Source: CADCSY01 sp038255685
GTDB taxonomy: Bacteria > Actinomycetota > Acidimicrobiia > Acidimicrobiales > CADCSY01
DNA: 17,862 nucleotides
Direction of reading: 5' to 3'
Assembly: GCA_038255685.1 (NCBI GenBank)
Contig: JBBSLC010000057.1
Location: 1 to 17,862 of the forward strand
The translations under genes and the position numbers were made by a program. The stretch's first letter is position 1. Each line of letters opens with the position of its first letter. Below the pieces are notes generated by a model. The model had not been told where the DNA came from, searched no databases, and saw nothing but the letters and a program-made list of their open reading frames with translations. Positions 6,472 to 12,835 of this stretch are shown here, piece after piece.

Positions 6472-7038
6472 GTGGCGGCGGTTCGAGCGGCAGTCAGCGG
6501 CGGCACGGTGCTCGGCGTCCATCGCAGCCCCGGCTACACCATGGCGAAGGCGGCGCAGCCAGCGATCCGCCTGCTCGCCGGTCTCGGCGTCGAAGGTGAT
6601 GTCCACGCCGGCACCACCGTCAAGCACCGCAGCCGGATGCTGCGGGACCCGACACGCCCGAACCTTCGACAGGTCCACCTCGTCCACGCAGAGCTGCACG
6701 ACGAGCTCCGGGCCGCAGGCTTCGAGGTCGTGCCCGGGCAGATGGGGGAGAACGTCACGACGGTCGGCATCGACCTGCTCGACCTCCCCACCGGCACCCG
6801 GCTCCACCTCGGCGAGACGGCAGTCGTCGAGGTCACCGGTCTGCGCAACCCGTGCCTGCAGCTCGACGGTATCGAGCAGGGTCTCATGGCCGCCGTCCTC
6901 GGCAGCGGCCCGCAGGGCGAGCTCGTCCGCAAGGCAGGTGTCATGGCGGTCGTCCTCACCGGCGGCATCCTCTGCGCCGGCGACAACATCGCCGTCGAGC
7001 TCCCAGCCGGCGAGCACCTCCCGTTGCGCCCGGTCTGA
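6472..7038 (+). CDS. MOSC-domain protein
   Basis: A 188-residue stand-alone MOSC (molybdenum cofactor sulfurase C-terminal) domain. Visible family features are GLGVEGDVHAG at residues 38-47, HLVHAE at 69-74, PGQMGENVTT at 88-97, and GLRNPCLQLDG at 123-133 with the near-invariant C128 thought to carry sulfur or bind Mo. The domain acts in sulfur transfer or reduction by Mo enzymes such as YiiM or mARC-type proteins. No molybdopterin or ferredoxin domain is fused, and no Mo-enzyme gene is adjacent, so its partner is unknown. GTG 6472 fits a leaderless promoter; TTG 6463 in the same frame is the alternative. It ends at a strong hairpin facing dusB. Confidence 0.85.
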   Translation: MAAVRAAVSGGTVLGVHRSPGYTMAKAAQPAIRLLAGLGVEGDVHAGTTVKHRSRMLRDPTRPNLRQVHLVHAELHDELRAAGFEVVPGQMGENVTTVGIDLLDLPTGTRLHLGETAVVEVTGLRNPCLQLDGIEQGLMAAVLGSGPQGELVRKAGVMAVVLTGGILCAGDNIAVELPAGEHLPLRPV

Positions 7039-7053
7039 ACCTCGGTCGGTCGA

Positions 7054-7106
7054 CGCGTCTCCGGCACATCTGACCCGATTCCCGGGTCGATCGCGCCGGA
7101 GGCGCG
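7054..7106. terminator. Nested bidirectional terminator between MOSC and dusB
   Basis: An outer stem of 12 bp pairs 7054-7065 with 7095-7106, with one G-T wobble (T7058/G7102). The outer loop holds an inner 6-bp stem, GACCCG 7072-7077 with CGGGTC 7083-7088. The structure fills the gap between two convergent genes, and there is no T-run. Confidence 0.6.
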
Positions 7107-7109
7107 AGC

Positions 7110-8225
7110 TCAGCCGCCGGAGACGAGGACGTCGGCGCCGAGCGGGGACGACGGGTCGTCGGCGGTCTCGAGCCAGCGGTCGGGGAGGGCGACACGGCGG
7201 GGGCCGTTCGTGTGCCCACGGGCGAGCCGCAGGGCGTGCTCGGGGAACGGCATGGTCCGGTCGAGGTCGTCGACGAGCGCGTCGAGCTCGGCGAGGGACG
7301 AGACCTGGGCCAGGCGGTTGCGCAGCTCGCCGCCGAGGGGGAAGCCCTGGAGGTACCACGAGACGTGCTTGCGGAAGTCCCTGATCCCGAAGCGCTCCTC
7401 CATGAGCTCGCACAACAGGGAGGCGTGGGTCCGCATCGTGTCGAGCACCTCGCCGAGCACCGGCGGTGCTTGCGCTGGCCGTCCGGCGAAGGCGTCAGCG
7501 AGGTCACGGAACAGCCACGGGCGACCGAGGCAGCCCCTCCCGACAACCACACCGTCACAGCCCGTCTCGGCCATCATCGCCAGCGCGTCGGACGCCTCCC
7601 AGATGTCACCGTTCCCGAGCACCGGGATCGTCGTCACCGCGTCCTTGAGCGCGGTGATGGCCGACCAGTCGGCGTGCCCCGAGTAGAGCTGCTCTGCGGT
7701 GCGGGCGTGGAGGAGCACGGCTGCTGCGCCCTCGGCCTCGGCTGCCCGACCGGCGTCGAGGAAGGTGCGGTGCTCGTCGTCGACGCCGATGCGCAGCTTG
7801 ACGGTGACGGGCACCTCGCCGGCGGCTCTGACGGCCGCAGCGACGATCGAGCGGAACAGCACGCCGTGCACCGGGAGGGCCGCGCCGCCGCCCTTGCGTG
7901 TCACCTTTGCCGCTGGGCAGCCGAAGTTGAGGTCGACGTGGTCGACGCCGACCTCGTCGATCAGGTGGCGCACGGCGAGCCCGGTCACCGCGGGGTCGAC
8001 GGTGTAGAGCTGGACGCTGCGGGGCGACTCGTCGGGACCGAACGTGACCATGCGGGACGTGCGCTCGTTCACCTCGAGCAGGGCGCGCGCCATCACCATC
8101 TCGCTCACGTACAGCCCGTCGCCGTAGGCCCGGCACAGCTGGCGGAACGCAGCGTTCGTCACCCCGGCCATGGGGGCGAGGACGACGGGCGGGTCGAGGG
8201 CGAGCCCCCCGATGCTCAGGCCCAC
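7110..8225 (-). CDS. dusB: tRNA-dihydrouridine synthase, DusB/NifR3 type
   Basis: A 371-residue TIM-barrel flavoprotein plus helical tail, of normal length for the family. The N-terminal VVLAPMAGVTNAAFR (14-28) is the FMN-site signature, and VDLNFGCPAAKVTRKGGGAAL (97-117) contains catalytic C103. VTVKLRIG, HARTAEQLYSG and VVVGRGCLGRPWLF (phosphate-binding region) follow in order. The enzyme uses FMN and NADPH to reduce specific uridines in the tRNA D-loop. GTG 8225 lies 10 bases inside the end of the maf gene, so the two form an operon with maf first. The call of Dus is firm; the DusB subtype is from overall resemblance. Confidence 0.92.
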   Translation of the reverse strand: MGLSIGGLALDPPVVLAPMAGVTNAAFRQLCRAYGDGLYVSEMVMARALLEVNERTSRMVTFGPDESPRSVQLYTVDPAVTGLAVRHLIDEVGVDHVDLNFGCPAAKVTRKGGGAALPVHGVLFRSIVAAAVRAAGEVPVTVKLRIGVDDEHRTFLDAGRAAEAEGAAAVLLHARTAEQLYSGHADWSAITALKDAVTTIPVLGNGDIWEASDALAMMAETGCDGVVVGRGCLGRPWLFRDLADAFAGRPAQAPPVLGEVLDTMRTHASLLCELMEERFGIRDFRKHVSWYLQGFPLGGELRNRLAQVSSLAELDALVDDLDRTMPFPEHALRLARGHTNGPRRVALPDRWLETADDPSSPLGADVLVSGG

Positions 8226-8812
8226 AGGTCGGTGACCTCCACGCCGAGCTGGCCGAGCAGCTTCCGCAGCAACGGCAGCGACAGCCCGATGACGTTGCCG
8301 TGGTCGCCGTCGATCCCCTCGATGAACGGCGCCGAGCGCCCGTCGAGCGTGAACGCGCCGGCCACGGCGAGCGGCTCGCCGGTCGCGACGTACGCCGCGA
8401 TCTCGGCCTCGCTCGGGCAGCCGAAGCGCACGGTCGTGGCTGCGACATCGGAGGCGGTCGCACCAGCGCGGGTGTCGACGATGCAGTGCCCGGTGACGAG
8501 CGTGCCCGTCCGGCCCCGCATCCGCTGCCAGCGAGCGATCGCCTCCTCGGCCGTCGCCGGCTTGCCGAAGGCGGCGCCGTCGAGGTCGAGCAGCGAGTCG
8601 CAGCCCACGACCAGGCCGTCACCCTCGAGCTCGTCGGCGACGGCGTGGGCCTTCCGCTCAGCGAGCGTGAGCACGGCTTTGCTGACGTCGCCGAGCTCGA
8701 CGTCGTCCTCGTCGACCCCGCTCACGACCACGTCGGGCGCGAAGCCCGCCGCCCGCAGCAGGCCAAGTCGCGCCGGCGACGCAGAGGCGAGGACGAGACG
8801 ACGTGCAGGCAT
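8216..8812 (-). CDS. maf: Maf-family nucleoside triphosphate pyrophosphatase
   Basis: A 198-residue Maf/YhdE/YceF-type protein. The N-terminus RLVLASASPARLGLLRAAG (5-23) is the family signature loop. VDEDDV (34-38) and GCDSLLDLDG (70-79) supply the catalytic acids (D72 in the place of the usual D of GADTxV), followed by GKP at 83-85. EPLAVAGAF (about 143-151) and GNVIGLSLPLL near the C-terminus complete the set. Maf proteins hydrolyse canonical or modified nucleoside triphosphates to monophosphate and PPi, acting in pool clean-up and septation control. Start ATG 8812 is supported by a CACCAT box 6 nt upstream on the minus strand; the stop overlaps dusB. GCDS for GADT is a mild variation. Confidence 0.9.
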   Translation of the reverse strand: MPARRLVLASASPARLGLLRAAGFAPDVVVSGVDEDDVELGDVSKAVLTLAERKAHAVADELEGDGLVVGCDSLLDLDGAAFGKPATAEEAIARWQRMRGRTGTLVTGHCIVDTRAGATASDVAATTVRFGCPSEAEIAAYVATGEPLAVAGAFTLDGRSAPFIEGIDGDHGNVIGLSLPLLRKLLGQLGVEVTDLWA

Positions 8813-8818
8813 CACCCC

Positions 8819-8824
8819 ATGGTG
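8819..8824 (-). promoter_or_regulatory. Possible leaderless -10 box for maf
   Basis: On the minus strand CACCAT ends 6 nt before ATG 8812. It is a weak hexamer, but the spacing is the same as at other genes here. Confidence 0.3.
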
Positions 8825-8866
8825 CCAGCGCGCGCTGCCGTCGCCCACGCAGCCGCGTGGTGGCAG

Positions 8867-8889
8867 GACCCGACCCGACCCGACCCGAC
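8867..8889. repeat. GACCC pentanucleotide tandem repeat
   Basis: Four full GACCC units (8867-8886) are followed by GAC. They sit in the region between maf (minus) and the pentapeptide-repeat gene (plus), immediately upstream of the candidate -10 at 8907 and reaching its -35 position. Confidence 0.9.
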
Positions 8890-8906
8890 GCAGAGCCGGC
8901 AGCGGC

Positions 8907-8912
8907 CAGAAT
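8907..8912 (+). promoter_or_regulatory. Possible leaderless -10 box ahead of the leader ORF
   Basis: CAGAAT is followed by 6 nt and then ATG 8919, the start of a 13-codon ORF. It has the same geometry as the other leaderless-type boxes. Confidence 0.35.
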
Positions 8913-8918
8913 CGTCCG

Positions 8919-8960
8919 ATGGAGACGGAGGGTCGGAGCCCGAGGACCTCGCCGTGGTGA
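8919..8960 (+). CDS. Putative 13-residue leader peptide
   Basis: ATG 8919 opens a 13-codon frame (METEGRSPRTSPW) ending at TGA 8958-8960, which overlaps the GTG starts at 8954 and 8957 of the pentapeptide-repeat gene in another frame. It begins 6 nt after a candidate -10 box, and the downstream gene has its own GAGGA site inside the leader. That arrangement fits translational coupling or an attenuating leader. No amino-acid bias typical of classical attenuators (runs of one residue) is seen. Inferred from position only. Confidence 0.3.
   Translation: METEGRSPRTSPW
8942..8946 (+). promoter_or_regulatory. Ribosome binding site deciding the pentapeptide-repeat start
   Basis: GAGGA lies 7 nt before GTG 8954. 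It supports this start over the long upstream open frame, which reaches back to an ATG at 8819 and includes a low-complexity repeat. Confidence 0.5.
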
Positions 8961-9622
8961 GGTCGGGCCGCCAGCCGGTCGAGGCGCCGAGGATCGCAGG
9001 CGTCCTGGAGGAGGTGGACCACCTCGTGCTCCAACCGGAGATGGTGCTCGAGGGCGTGCGGGTGACCGGGATGGACGTGGTGGGGGATGACGCGCCGCTC
9101 GTGGACGTCGTGGGGTCGCGGTTCGTCGGGGTCCGGCTCACGGCGGTGAACCTCGACCGCGTCCGGCTCATGGACGTCGTGCTCGAAGGGTGCGAGCTGT
9201 CCGGCACCGTCCTCACCGAGGCGAACCTCGTGCGGGTCCGCTTCGAGCGCTGCCGCATGGTGGGCGTCACCCTCTCCGCGTCCCGGCTGAGGGACGTGAC
9301 CTTCGAGGACTGCAAGCTCGTGGATGCCCAGCTCGGCATGGCCGACCTCGAGCGATGTGACCTCATCGGGTGTGACCTGACGGGCGCCGACCTCACTGCG
9401 GCACGTCTGGTCGGGTGCCGCCTGCTCGGCTGCTCCCTCGACCGCTGCCAGCTGTCGAAGGCGACGTTCACCGGGACGGCGCTCCACGGCTCGACGTTCG
9501 ACGGCGCCCTCGGCGCTGACCGCCTCCGAGGCAGCTCGATCGGCAGCGACCAGGTCGTGGCCCTCGCCGGCCCGGTCCTGTCGGCGCTCGGCTTCACGGT
9601 GAGCGACGAGACGGGCGACTGA
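8954..9622 (+). CDS. Pentapeptide-repeat protein with cysteine ladder
   Basis: A 222-residue protein. From about residue 56 to 185 it reads in five-residue units with Leu or Phe in the second position of each (for example ELSGT, NLVRV, RFERC, DLIGC, DLTGA): roughly 26 units, or 6.5 turns of a right-handed quadrilateral beta-helix. The C-terminal part (SDQVVALAGPVLSALGFTV) is a helix/strand cap seen in many actinobacterial members. Cysteines fall at 80, 100, 120, 140 and 160, exactly one coil apart, with further ones at 135, 155 and 165. Qnr/MfpA relatives mimic DNA and protect gyrase, but most members have no known role and none is claimed here. GTG 8954 was chosen for its GAGGA site; an ATG at 8819 in frame is unlikely. 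Confidence 0.85.
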   Translation: MVRSGRQPVEAPRIAGVLEEVDHLVLQPEMVLEGVRVTGMDVVGDDAPLVDVVGSRFVGVRLTAVNLDRVRLMDVVLEGCELSGTVLTEANLVRVRFERCRMVGVTLSASRLRDVTFEDCKLVDAQLGMADLERCDLIGCDLTGADLTAARLVGCRLLGCSLDRCQLSKATFTGTALHGSTFDGALGADRLRGSSIGSDQVVALAGPVLSALGFTVSDETGD

Positions 9623-9652
9623 ACCGGGCGGCGCCTGACAGACCGGCTCTGG

Positions 9653-9658
9653 CAGGCT
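9653..9658 (+). promoter_or_regulatory. Possible leaderless -10 box for the isomerase-family gene
   Basis: CAGGCT ends 6 nt before GTG 9665, in the 42-bp gap after the pentapeptide-repeat gene. It is a weak hexamer with conserved spacing. Confidence 0.3.
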
Positions 9659-9664
9659 TCGGGC

Positions 9665-10396
9665 GTGCAGCACGCTGACCACCTCGCCCACCTGCGCCGG
9701 GACGGGGACCGCATGGCAGACCTCGCCGCCGGCGACCTGACCGTGGCGGTGCCGACCTGTCCCGACTGGACGCTCGCCGACCTCGTCGAGCACACCGGCT
9801 TCGTCCACCGGTGGCAGGCGGCGGTGGTTCGGGACGCGCCCGACAGCTTCCCCGACTCCGCCACCTGGCGGCACGGTCCGGCCGAGGGCCAGGCGCTGTC
9901 GGACTGGTTCCGGGCAGGCGTCGACGACGCCGTTGCCGCGATGTCCGATGTCGATCCAGGAGCACCGCGCTGGACCTGGGCCGGACCCGGGACGGCAGCG
10001 TGGTACTCGCGTCGGATCGCTCAGGAGACCTCGGTCCACCGGATCGACGCCGAGCTCGCAGCGGGCGCGGCGCCCGGCCCCGTCGACCCCGACTTCGCCG
10101 TCGACGGCGTCGATGAGATGTGCGACGTCTTCATCCCGAGGGCGAAGGGCCAGCCGATCGGCGGTCACGGTGAGACGCTGCACCTCCACGCCACCGACGC
10201 GGACGGCGAGTGGCTCTTCACGATGCACGCCGACCGGGTCGACGTCGCCCGAGGGCACGCGAAGGGCGATGCTGCCGTGCGTGGGGCGGCGAGCGACCTG
10301 CTCCTGCTGGTGTGGGGTCGCGAACCGTTGGGCGACCTCGAGACGTTCGGCGACGCAGCGGTCGTCGCCCGCTTCCGGGAGGCGGCGAAGATCTGA
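9665..10396 (+). CDS. Mycothiol-dependent maleylpyruvate isomerase family protein (DinB-like)
   Basis: A 243-residue protein with the two-domain layout of mycothiol-dependent maleylpyruvate isomerase relatives. An N-terminal DinB-like four-helix domain (about 1-135) contains VPTCPDWTLADLVEH (29-43), and a C-terminal alpha/beta domain (about 150-240) contains GETLHLHATDADGEWLF. Likely metal ligands are H43 or H48 and the E121...H125 pair in AQETSVHRIDAE; the E-x3-H spacing agrees with the known enzyme. The family uses mycothiol as cofactor, but most members are uncharacterised, so maleylpyruvate as substrate is not implied. Its TGA directly abuts the stop of the convergent nitroreductase gene. 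Confidence 0.85.
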   Translation: MQHADHLAHLRRDGDRMADLAAGDLTVAVPTCPDWTLADLVEHTGFVHRWQAAVVRDAPDSFPDSATWRHGPAEGQALSDWFRAGVDDAVAAMSDVDPGAPRWTWAGPGTAAWYSRRIAQETSVHRIDAELAAGAAPGPVDPDFAVDGVDEMCDVFIPRAKGQPIGGHGETLHLHATDADGEWLFTMHADRVDVARGHAKGDAAVRGAASDLLLLVWGREPLGDLETFGDAAVVARFREAAKI

Positions 10397-10897
10397 TCAG
10401 CCCTGCCAGCGCTCCCGGTGCACGAGCTCGTCGACGGTGATGCGGGGAGCTGCCTGGCGGTCGGGGTCGGGGGGGCCGGGATGCCCGACGGTGATGCCCA
10501 TCGGCCCCTCGTGGTCGGCGGGGATGCCGAGCGCGGCGCGGACCCGGTCCTGGTGCTGGAACGTGACGGGACAGGTGGCGAGCCCGCGGTCGTGCGCCTC
10601 GAGCATGAGGTTCTGCGCCATGCGCCCGAGGTCGAACGGCCGGATCCCCTCCGTGGGCGCCACGAGCACCACCACGACGGGCGCTTCGTGGATCCAGCCG
10701 GTGAAGTCACCGGCGGCGGCGAGCCCGTGCCGACCCTCGTCCTCGGTGACGACGACGAGCCGGGTCACCTGACCGTTCTTCGCGCTCCCCGCCATCCGTG
10801 CCGCGCCGAACAGGGCTCGCAGGTCCTCGTCGGCCACCGGGTCGGGCAGGTACCGCCGGGTGTCGCGCTTGGTGACGATGGCCTCGTGAGCGTCCAT
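10397..10897 (-). CDS. Nitroreductase-family flavoprotein
   Basis: A 166-residue FMN-dependent nitroreductase fold, towards the short end of the family. The N-terminal KRDTRRYLPDPVADEDL (10-26) is the usual RRSxRxF...P phosphate-contact segment. FDLGRMAQNLMLEAHDRGLATC (88-109) is the conserved dimer/FMN helix, and GITVGHPG (134-141) is the last FMN-contact strand. Such enzymes reduce nitro, quinone or enone substrates with NAD(P)H; related small ones dehalogenate or process F420-linked substrates. Start ATG 10897 diverges from the metallo-hydrolase gene by 49 bp. The stop abuts the convergent gene with no spacer. Substrate unknown. Confidence 0.85.
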   Translation of the reverse strand: MDAHEAIVTKRDTRRYLPDPVADEDLRALFGAARMAGSAKNGQVTRLVVVTEDEGRHGLAAAGDFTGWIHEAPVVVVLVAPTEGIRPFDLGRMAQNLMLEAHDRGLATCPVTFQHQDRVRAALGIPADHEGPMGITVGHPGPPDPDRQAAPRITVDELVHRERWQG

Positions 10898-10933
10898 GCC
10901 CCAGTGTGGCCGCCGGAGCTCAGCGCTCCCTCG

Positions 10934-10939
10934 TATCGT
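10934..10939 (+). promoter_or_regulatory. Leaderless-type -10 box for the MBL-fold gene
   Basis: TATCGT is followed by 7 nt and then ATG 10947. It excludes the in-frame upstream ATG at 10896, which lies over the start of the divergent nitroreductase gene. Confidence 0.5.
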
Positions 10940-10946
10940 CTCCGCG

Positions 10947-11900
10947 ATGGGCGCCCCGACCTCCCACGACCACCACCACCACGACGGCCACCTGCCGCCT
11001 CCGGAAGTGGTCGAGGTGGGCGACGGGCTGTTCGCCTACGTCCAGCCCGACGGCTCGTGGTGGATCAACAACACCGGGTTCCTGGTCGGCGCGAGCGGCG
11101 TCGTGGCCGTGGACACCTGCTCCACCGAGCGACGCACCCGTGGCCTGCTCGACGCCATCGCCGGCGTGACCAGCCAACCGGTGCGCACCCTCGTGAACAC
11201 CCACCACCACGGTGACCACACGAACGGCAACTGCCTGCTGCCGGGCGCGACGATCATCGGTCACCGCCACTGTCGCGAGGGTGTCCTCGCCACCCGGATC
11301 GGTGGGCTGGAGCACGTCTTCGGCGAGGTCGAGTGGGGTGATCTCGAGGTCAGCGCCCCGTTCGTCACCTTCGACGAGCGTCTCGACGTCCACGTCGACG
11401 ACCTCCTCGTCGAGCTGCACCACATCGGCACGCCCGCCCACACGACCGGTGACGTCGTCGCCTGGGTCCCCGAGCACAGCGTCCTCTACGCCGGCGACCT
11501 CGTCTTCAACGGCGGCACGCCCTTCGTGGTCATGGGCTCCCTCGCCGGGTCGATCGACGCCATCGAGCGGGTGCGGGCCTTCGGGGCCGACACGATCGTC
11601 CCCGGCCACGGCGGGGTCTGCGGCCCCGATGCCGTCGACGCCGTCGCCGGCTACCTCCGCTTCGTGCAGGAGCTGGCCGCCGACGCCCACGCCGCTGGCG
11701 AGGCCCCGCTCGACGCAGCCCGCCAGGCCGACCTCGGCGCCTACGCCGAGCTGCTCGACTCGGAGCGCATCGTCGGCAACCTCCACCGCGCCTACGCCGA
11801 GCTCGACGGCGAGGCGCCCGGCGCCCCCATCGACGTGCTCGCCGCCTTCGGCGACATGATCGCCTTCAACGGTGGCACGCCCCTCCGCTGCTTCGCCTGA
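10947..11900 (+). CDS. Metallo-beta-lactamase-fold hydrolase with His-rich N-terminus
   Basis: A 317-residue MBL-fold protein with the full dinuclear metal set: NTHHHGDH with H86, H88, D90 and H91; H165 in GTPAHTTGD; D184 in YAGDLVF; and H221 in VPGHGG. The first 15 residues contain HDHHHHDGH with six histidines, a possible metal-loading tail. The C-terminal 80 residues are a helical extension ending in a second NGGTP sequence (308-312), also present at 188-192. The family hydrolyses thioesters, lactones and other esters; this SoxH/quinoprotein-relay-like type is poorly defined. ATG 10947 was chosen for the TATCGT box 7 nt upstream. It faces away from the nitroreductase and precedes the LLM operon by 87 bp. 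Confidence 0.87.
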   Translation: MGAPTSHDHHHHDGHLPPPEVVEVGDGLFAYVQPDGSWWINNTGFLVGASGVVAVDTCSTERRTRGLLDAIAGVTSQPVRTLVNTHHHGDHTNGNCLLPGATIIGHRHCREGVLATRIGGLEHVFGEVEWGDLEVSAPFVTFDERLDVHVDDLLVELHHIGTPAHTTGDVVAWVPEHSVLYAGDLVFNGGTPFVVMGSLAGSIDAIERVRAFGADTIVPGHGGVCGPDAVDAVAGYLRFVQELAADAHAAGEAPLDAARQADLGAYAELLDSERIVGNLHRAYAELDGEAPGAPIDVLAAFGDMIAFNGGTPLRCFA

Positions 11901-11951
11901 TCGTGTCGAGACCGAGCGCCTGCCGAAGGGAGGTGGGGCTGCGGTGGCCGG

Positions 11952-11971
11952 CACGGGCGATCGTCCCCGTG
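11952..11971. promoter_or_regulatory. Inverted repeat in the promoter of the acyl-CoA operon
   Basis: CACGGG (11952-11957) and CCCGTG (11966-11971) flank an 8-bp spacer containing CGATCG. The left arm sits exactly where a -35 box would be for the -10 at 11975. It could be an operator for a repressor, or a terminator hairpin for the upstream MBL gene. Confidence 0.4.
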
Positions 11972-11974
11972 TCG

Positions 11975-11980
11975 TAGCGT
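11975..11980 (+). promoter_or_regulatory. Leaderless-type -10 box for the LLM/carboxylase operon
   Basis: TAGCGT is followed by 7 nt and then GTG 11988, with no Shine-Dalgarno sequence. It is probably the promoter of the three-gene run to 17417. Confidence 0.5.
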
Positions 11981-11987
11981 CGCAACC

Positions 11988-12830
11988 GTGGACATCGGCG
12001 TGATGCTGTTCCCGACGGACCGGTCGATCGGTCCGGTCGAGCTGGCGAGGGCGGTGGAGGAGCGGGGCCTGCACTCGCTCTACTTCCCCGAGCACACCCA
12101 CATCCCGGTGGGCCGGCGCACGCCCTACCCGGCGGGGGGTGACTTGCCCGAGGAGTACCGGCGGACCCACGACCCGTTCCTCGCGCTGACCGCAGCGGCG
12201 GTCGCGACCGAGCGGATCCAGCTCGGGACCGGTATCTGCCTGGTCGCGCAGCGGGACCCGATCGTCACGGCCAAGGCGGTAGCCACCCTCGACCACCTCT
12301 CGGGCGGACGCTTCGTGTTCGGCATCGGCGTGGGCTGGAACGAGGACGAGATGGAGCACCACGGCGTGGAGCCGTCGAAGCGACGGGCGGTGTCACGCGA
12401 GCACGTGCTCGCCATGAAGGCGCTCTGGACGCAGGACGAGGCGAGCTTCCACGGCGAACACGTCCAGCTCGAGCCGAGCTGGTCCTGGCCCAAGCCGGTC
12501 CAGCGCCCGCACCCGCCGATCCTCCTCGGTGGCGCCGGGGGACCGGTCACGTTCCGACACATCGTCGAGTACTGCGACGGCTTCATGCCGATCGGTGGAC
12601 GTGGCGTCGTCGCCGAGCGCATCAACGAGCTGCACGCCGTGGCGACCGAGGCCGGGCGCGACCCGGCGTCGCTCATGCTCAAGGTCTTCGGCGTGCGTCC
12701 CAAGCCCGAGACGATCGCGGACTACGGCGCAGCGGGCGTGACCGAGGTGATCATCGGCCTCCCGTCGGCGGAGGCCGACGTCGTGCTGCCGTTGCTCGAC
12801 CGGTGCGCAAGCCTCGTCGACGCCGTCTGA
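11988..12830 (+). CDS. LLM-class (F420-dependent type) oxidoreductase
   Basis: A 280-residue luciferase-like TIM-barrel flavin/deazaflavin protein. It begins directly at the first barrel strand (DIGVMLFPT). Family features include LYFPEHTHIP (31-40), TERIQLGTGICLVAQRDPIVTAKAVATLDHLSGGRF (74-109), the strand GIGVGWNEDE (112-121) and PPILLGGAGG (176-185). The overall look is of the actinobacterial F420-dependent subgroup (TIGR03619-like) rather than FMN luciferases, inferred from pattern. Such enzymes oxidise or reduce alcohols, enones or acyl-linked substrates. It is first in an operon, 5 nt before the acyl-CoA carboxylase, suggesting a reaction on the same acyl chain. GTG 11988 is fixed by the TAGCGT box. 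Confidence 0.88.
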   Translation: MDIGVMLFPTDRSIGPVELARAVEERGLHSLYFPEHTHIPVGRRTPYPAGGDLPEEYRRTHDPFLALTAAAVATERIQLGTGICLVAQRDPIVTAKAVATLDHLSGGRFVFGIGVGWNEDEMEHHGVEPSKRRAVSREHVLAMKALWTQDEASFHGEHVQLEPSWSWPKPVQRPHPPILLGGAGGPVTFRHIVEYCDGFMPIGGRGVVAERINELHAVATEAGRDPASLMLKVFGVRPKPETIADYGAAGVTEVIIGLPSAEADVVLPLLDRCASLVDAV

Positions 12831-12835
12831 GCACC

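Noticed and set aside
8300..8953. Upstream extension of the pentapeptide-repeat frame, including ATG 8819
   Set aside because: It runs antisense to maf and through the GACCC repeat, with no Shine-Dalgarno before ATG 8819; GTG 8954 has GAGGA at 7 nt.
8813..10258. Long minus-strand extension upstream of maf
   Set aside because: The frame stays open by base composition only; the Maf signature starts directly at ATG 8812, and the plus strand has the pentapeptide-repeat and isomerase-family genes.
10896..10946. Earlier ATG 10896 for the MBL-fold gene
   Set aside because: It overlaps the start of the divergent nitroreductase and lies before the TATCGT box.
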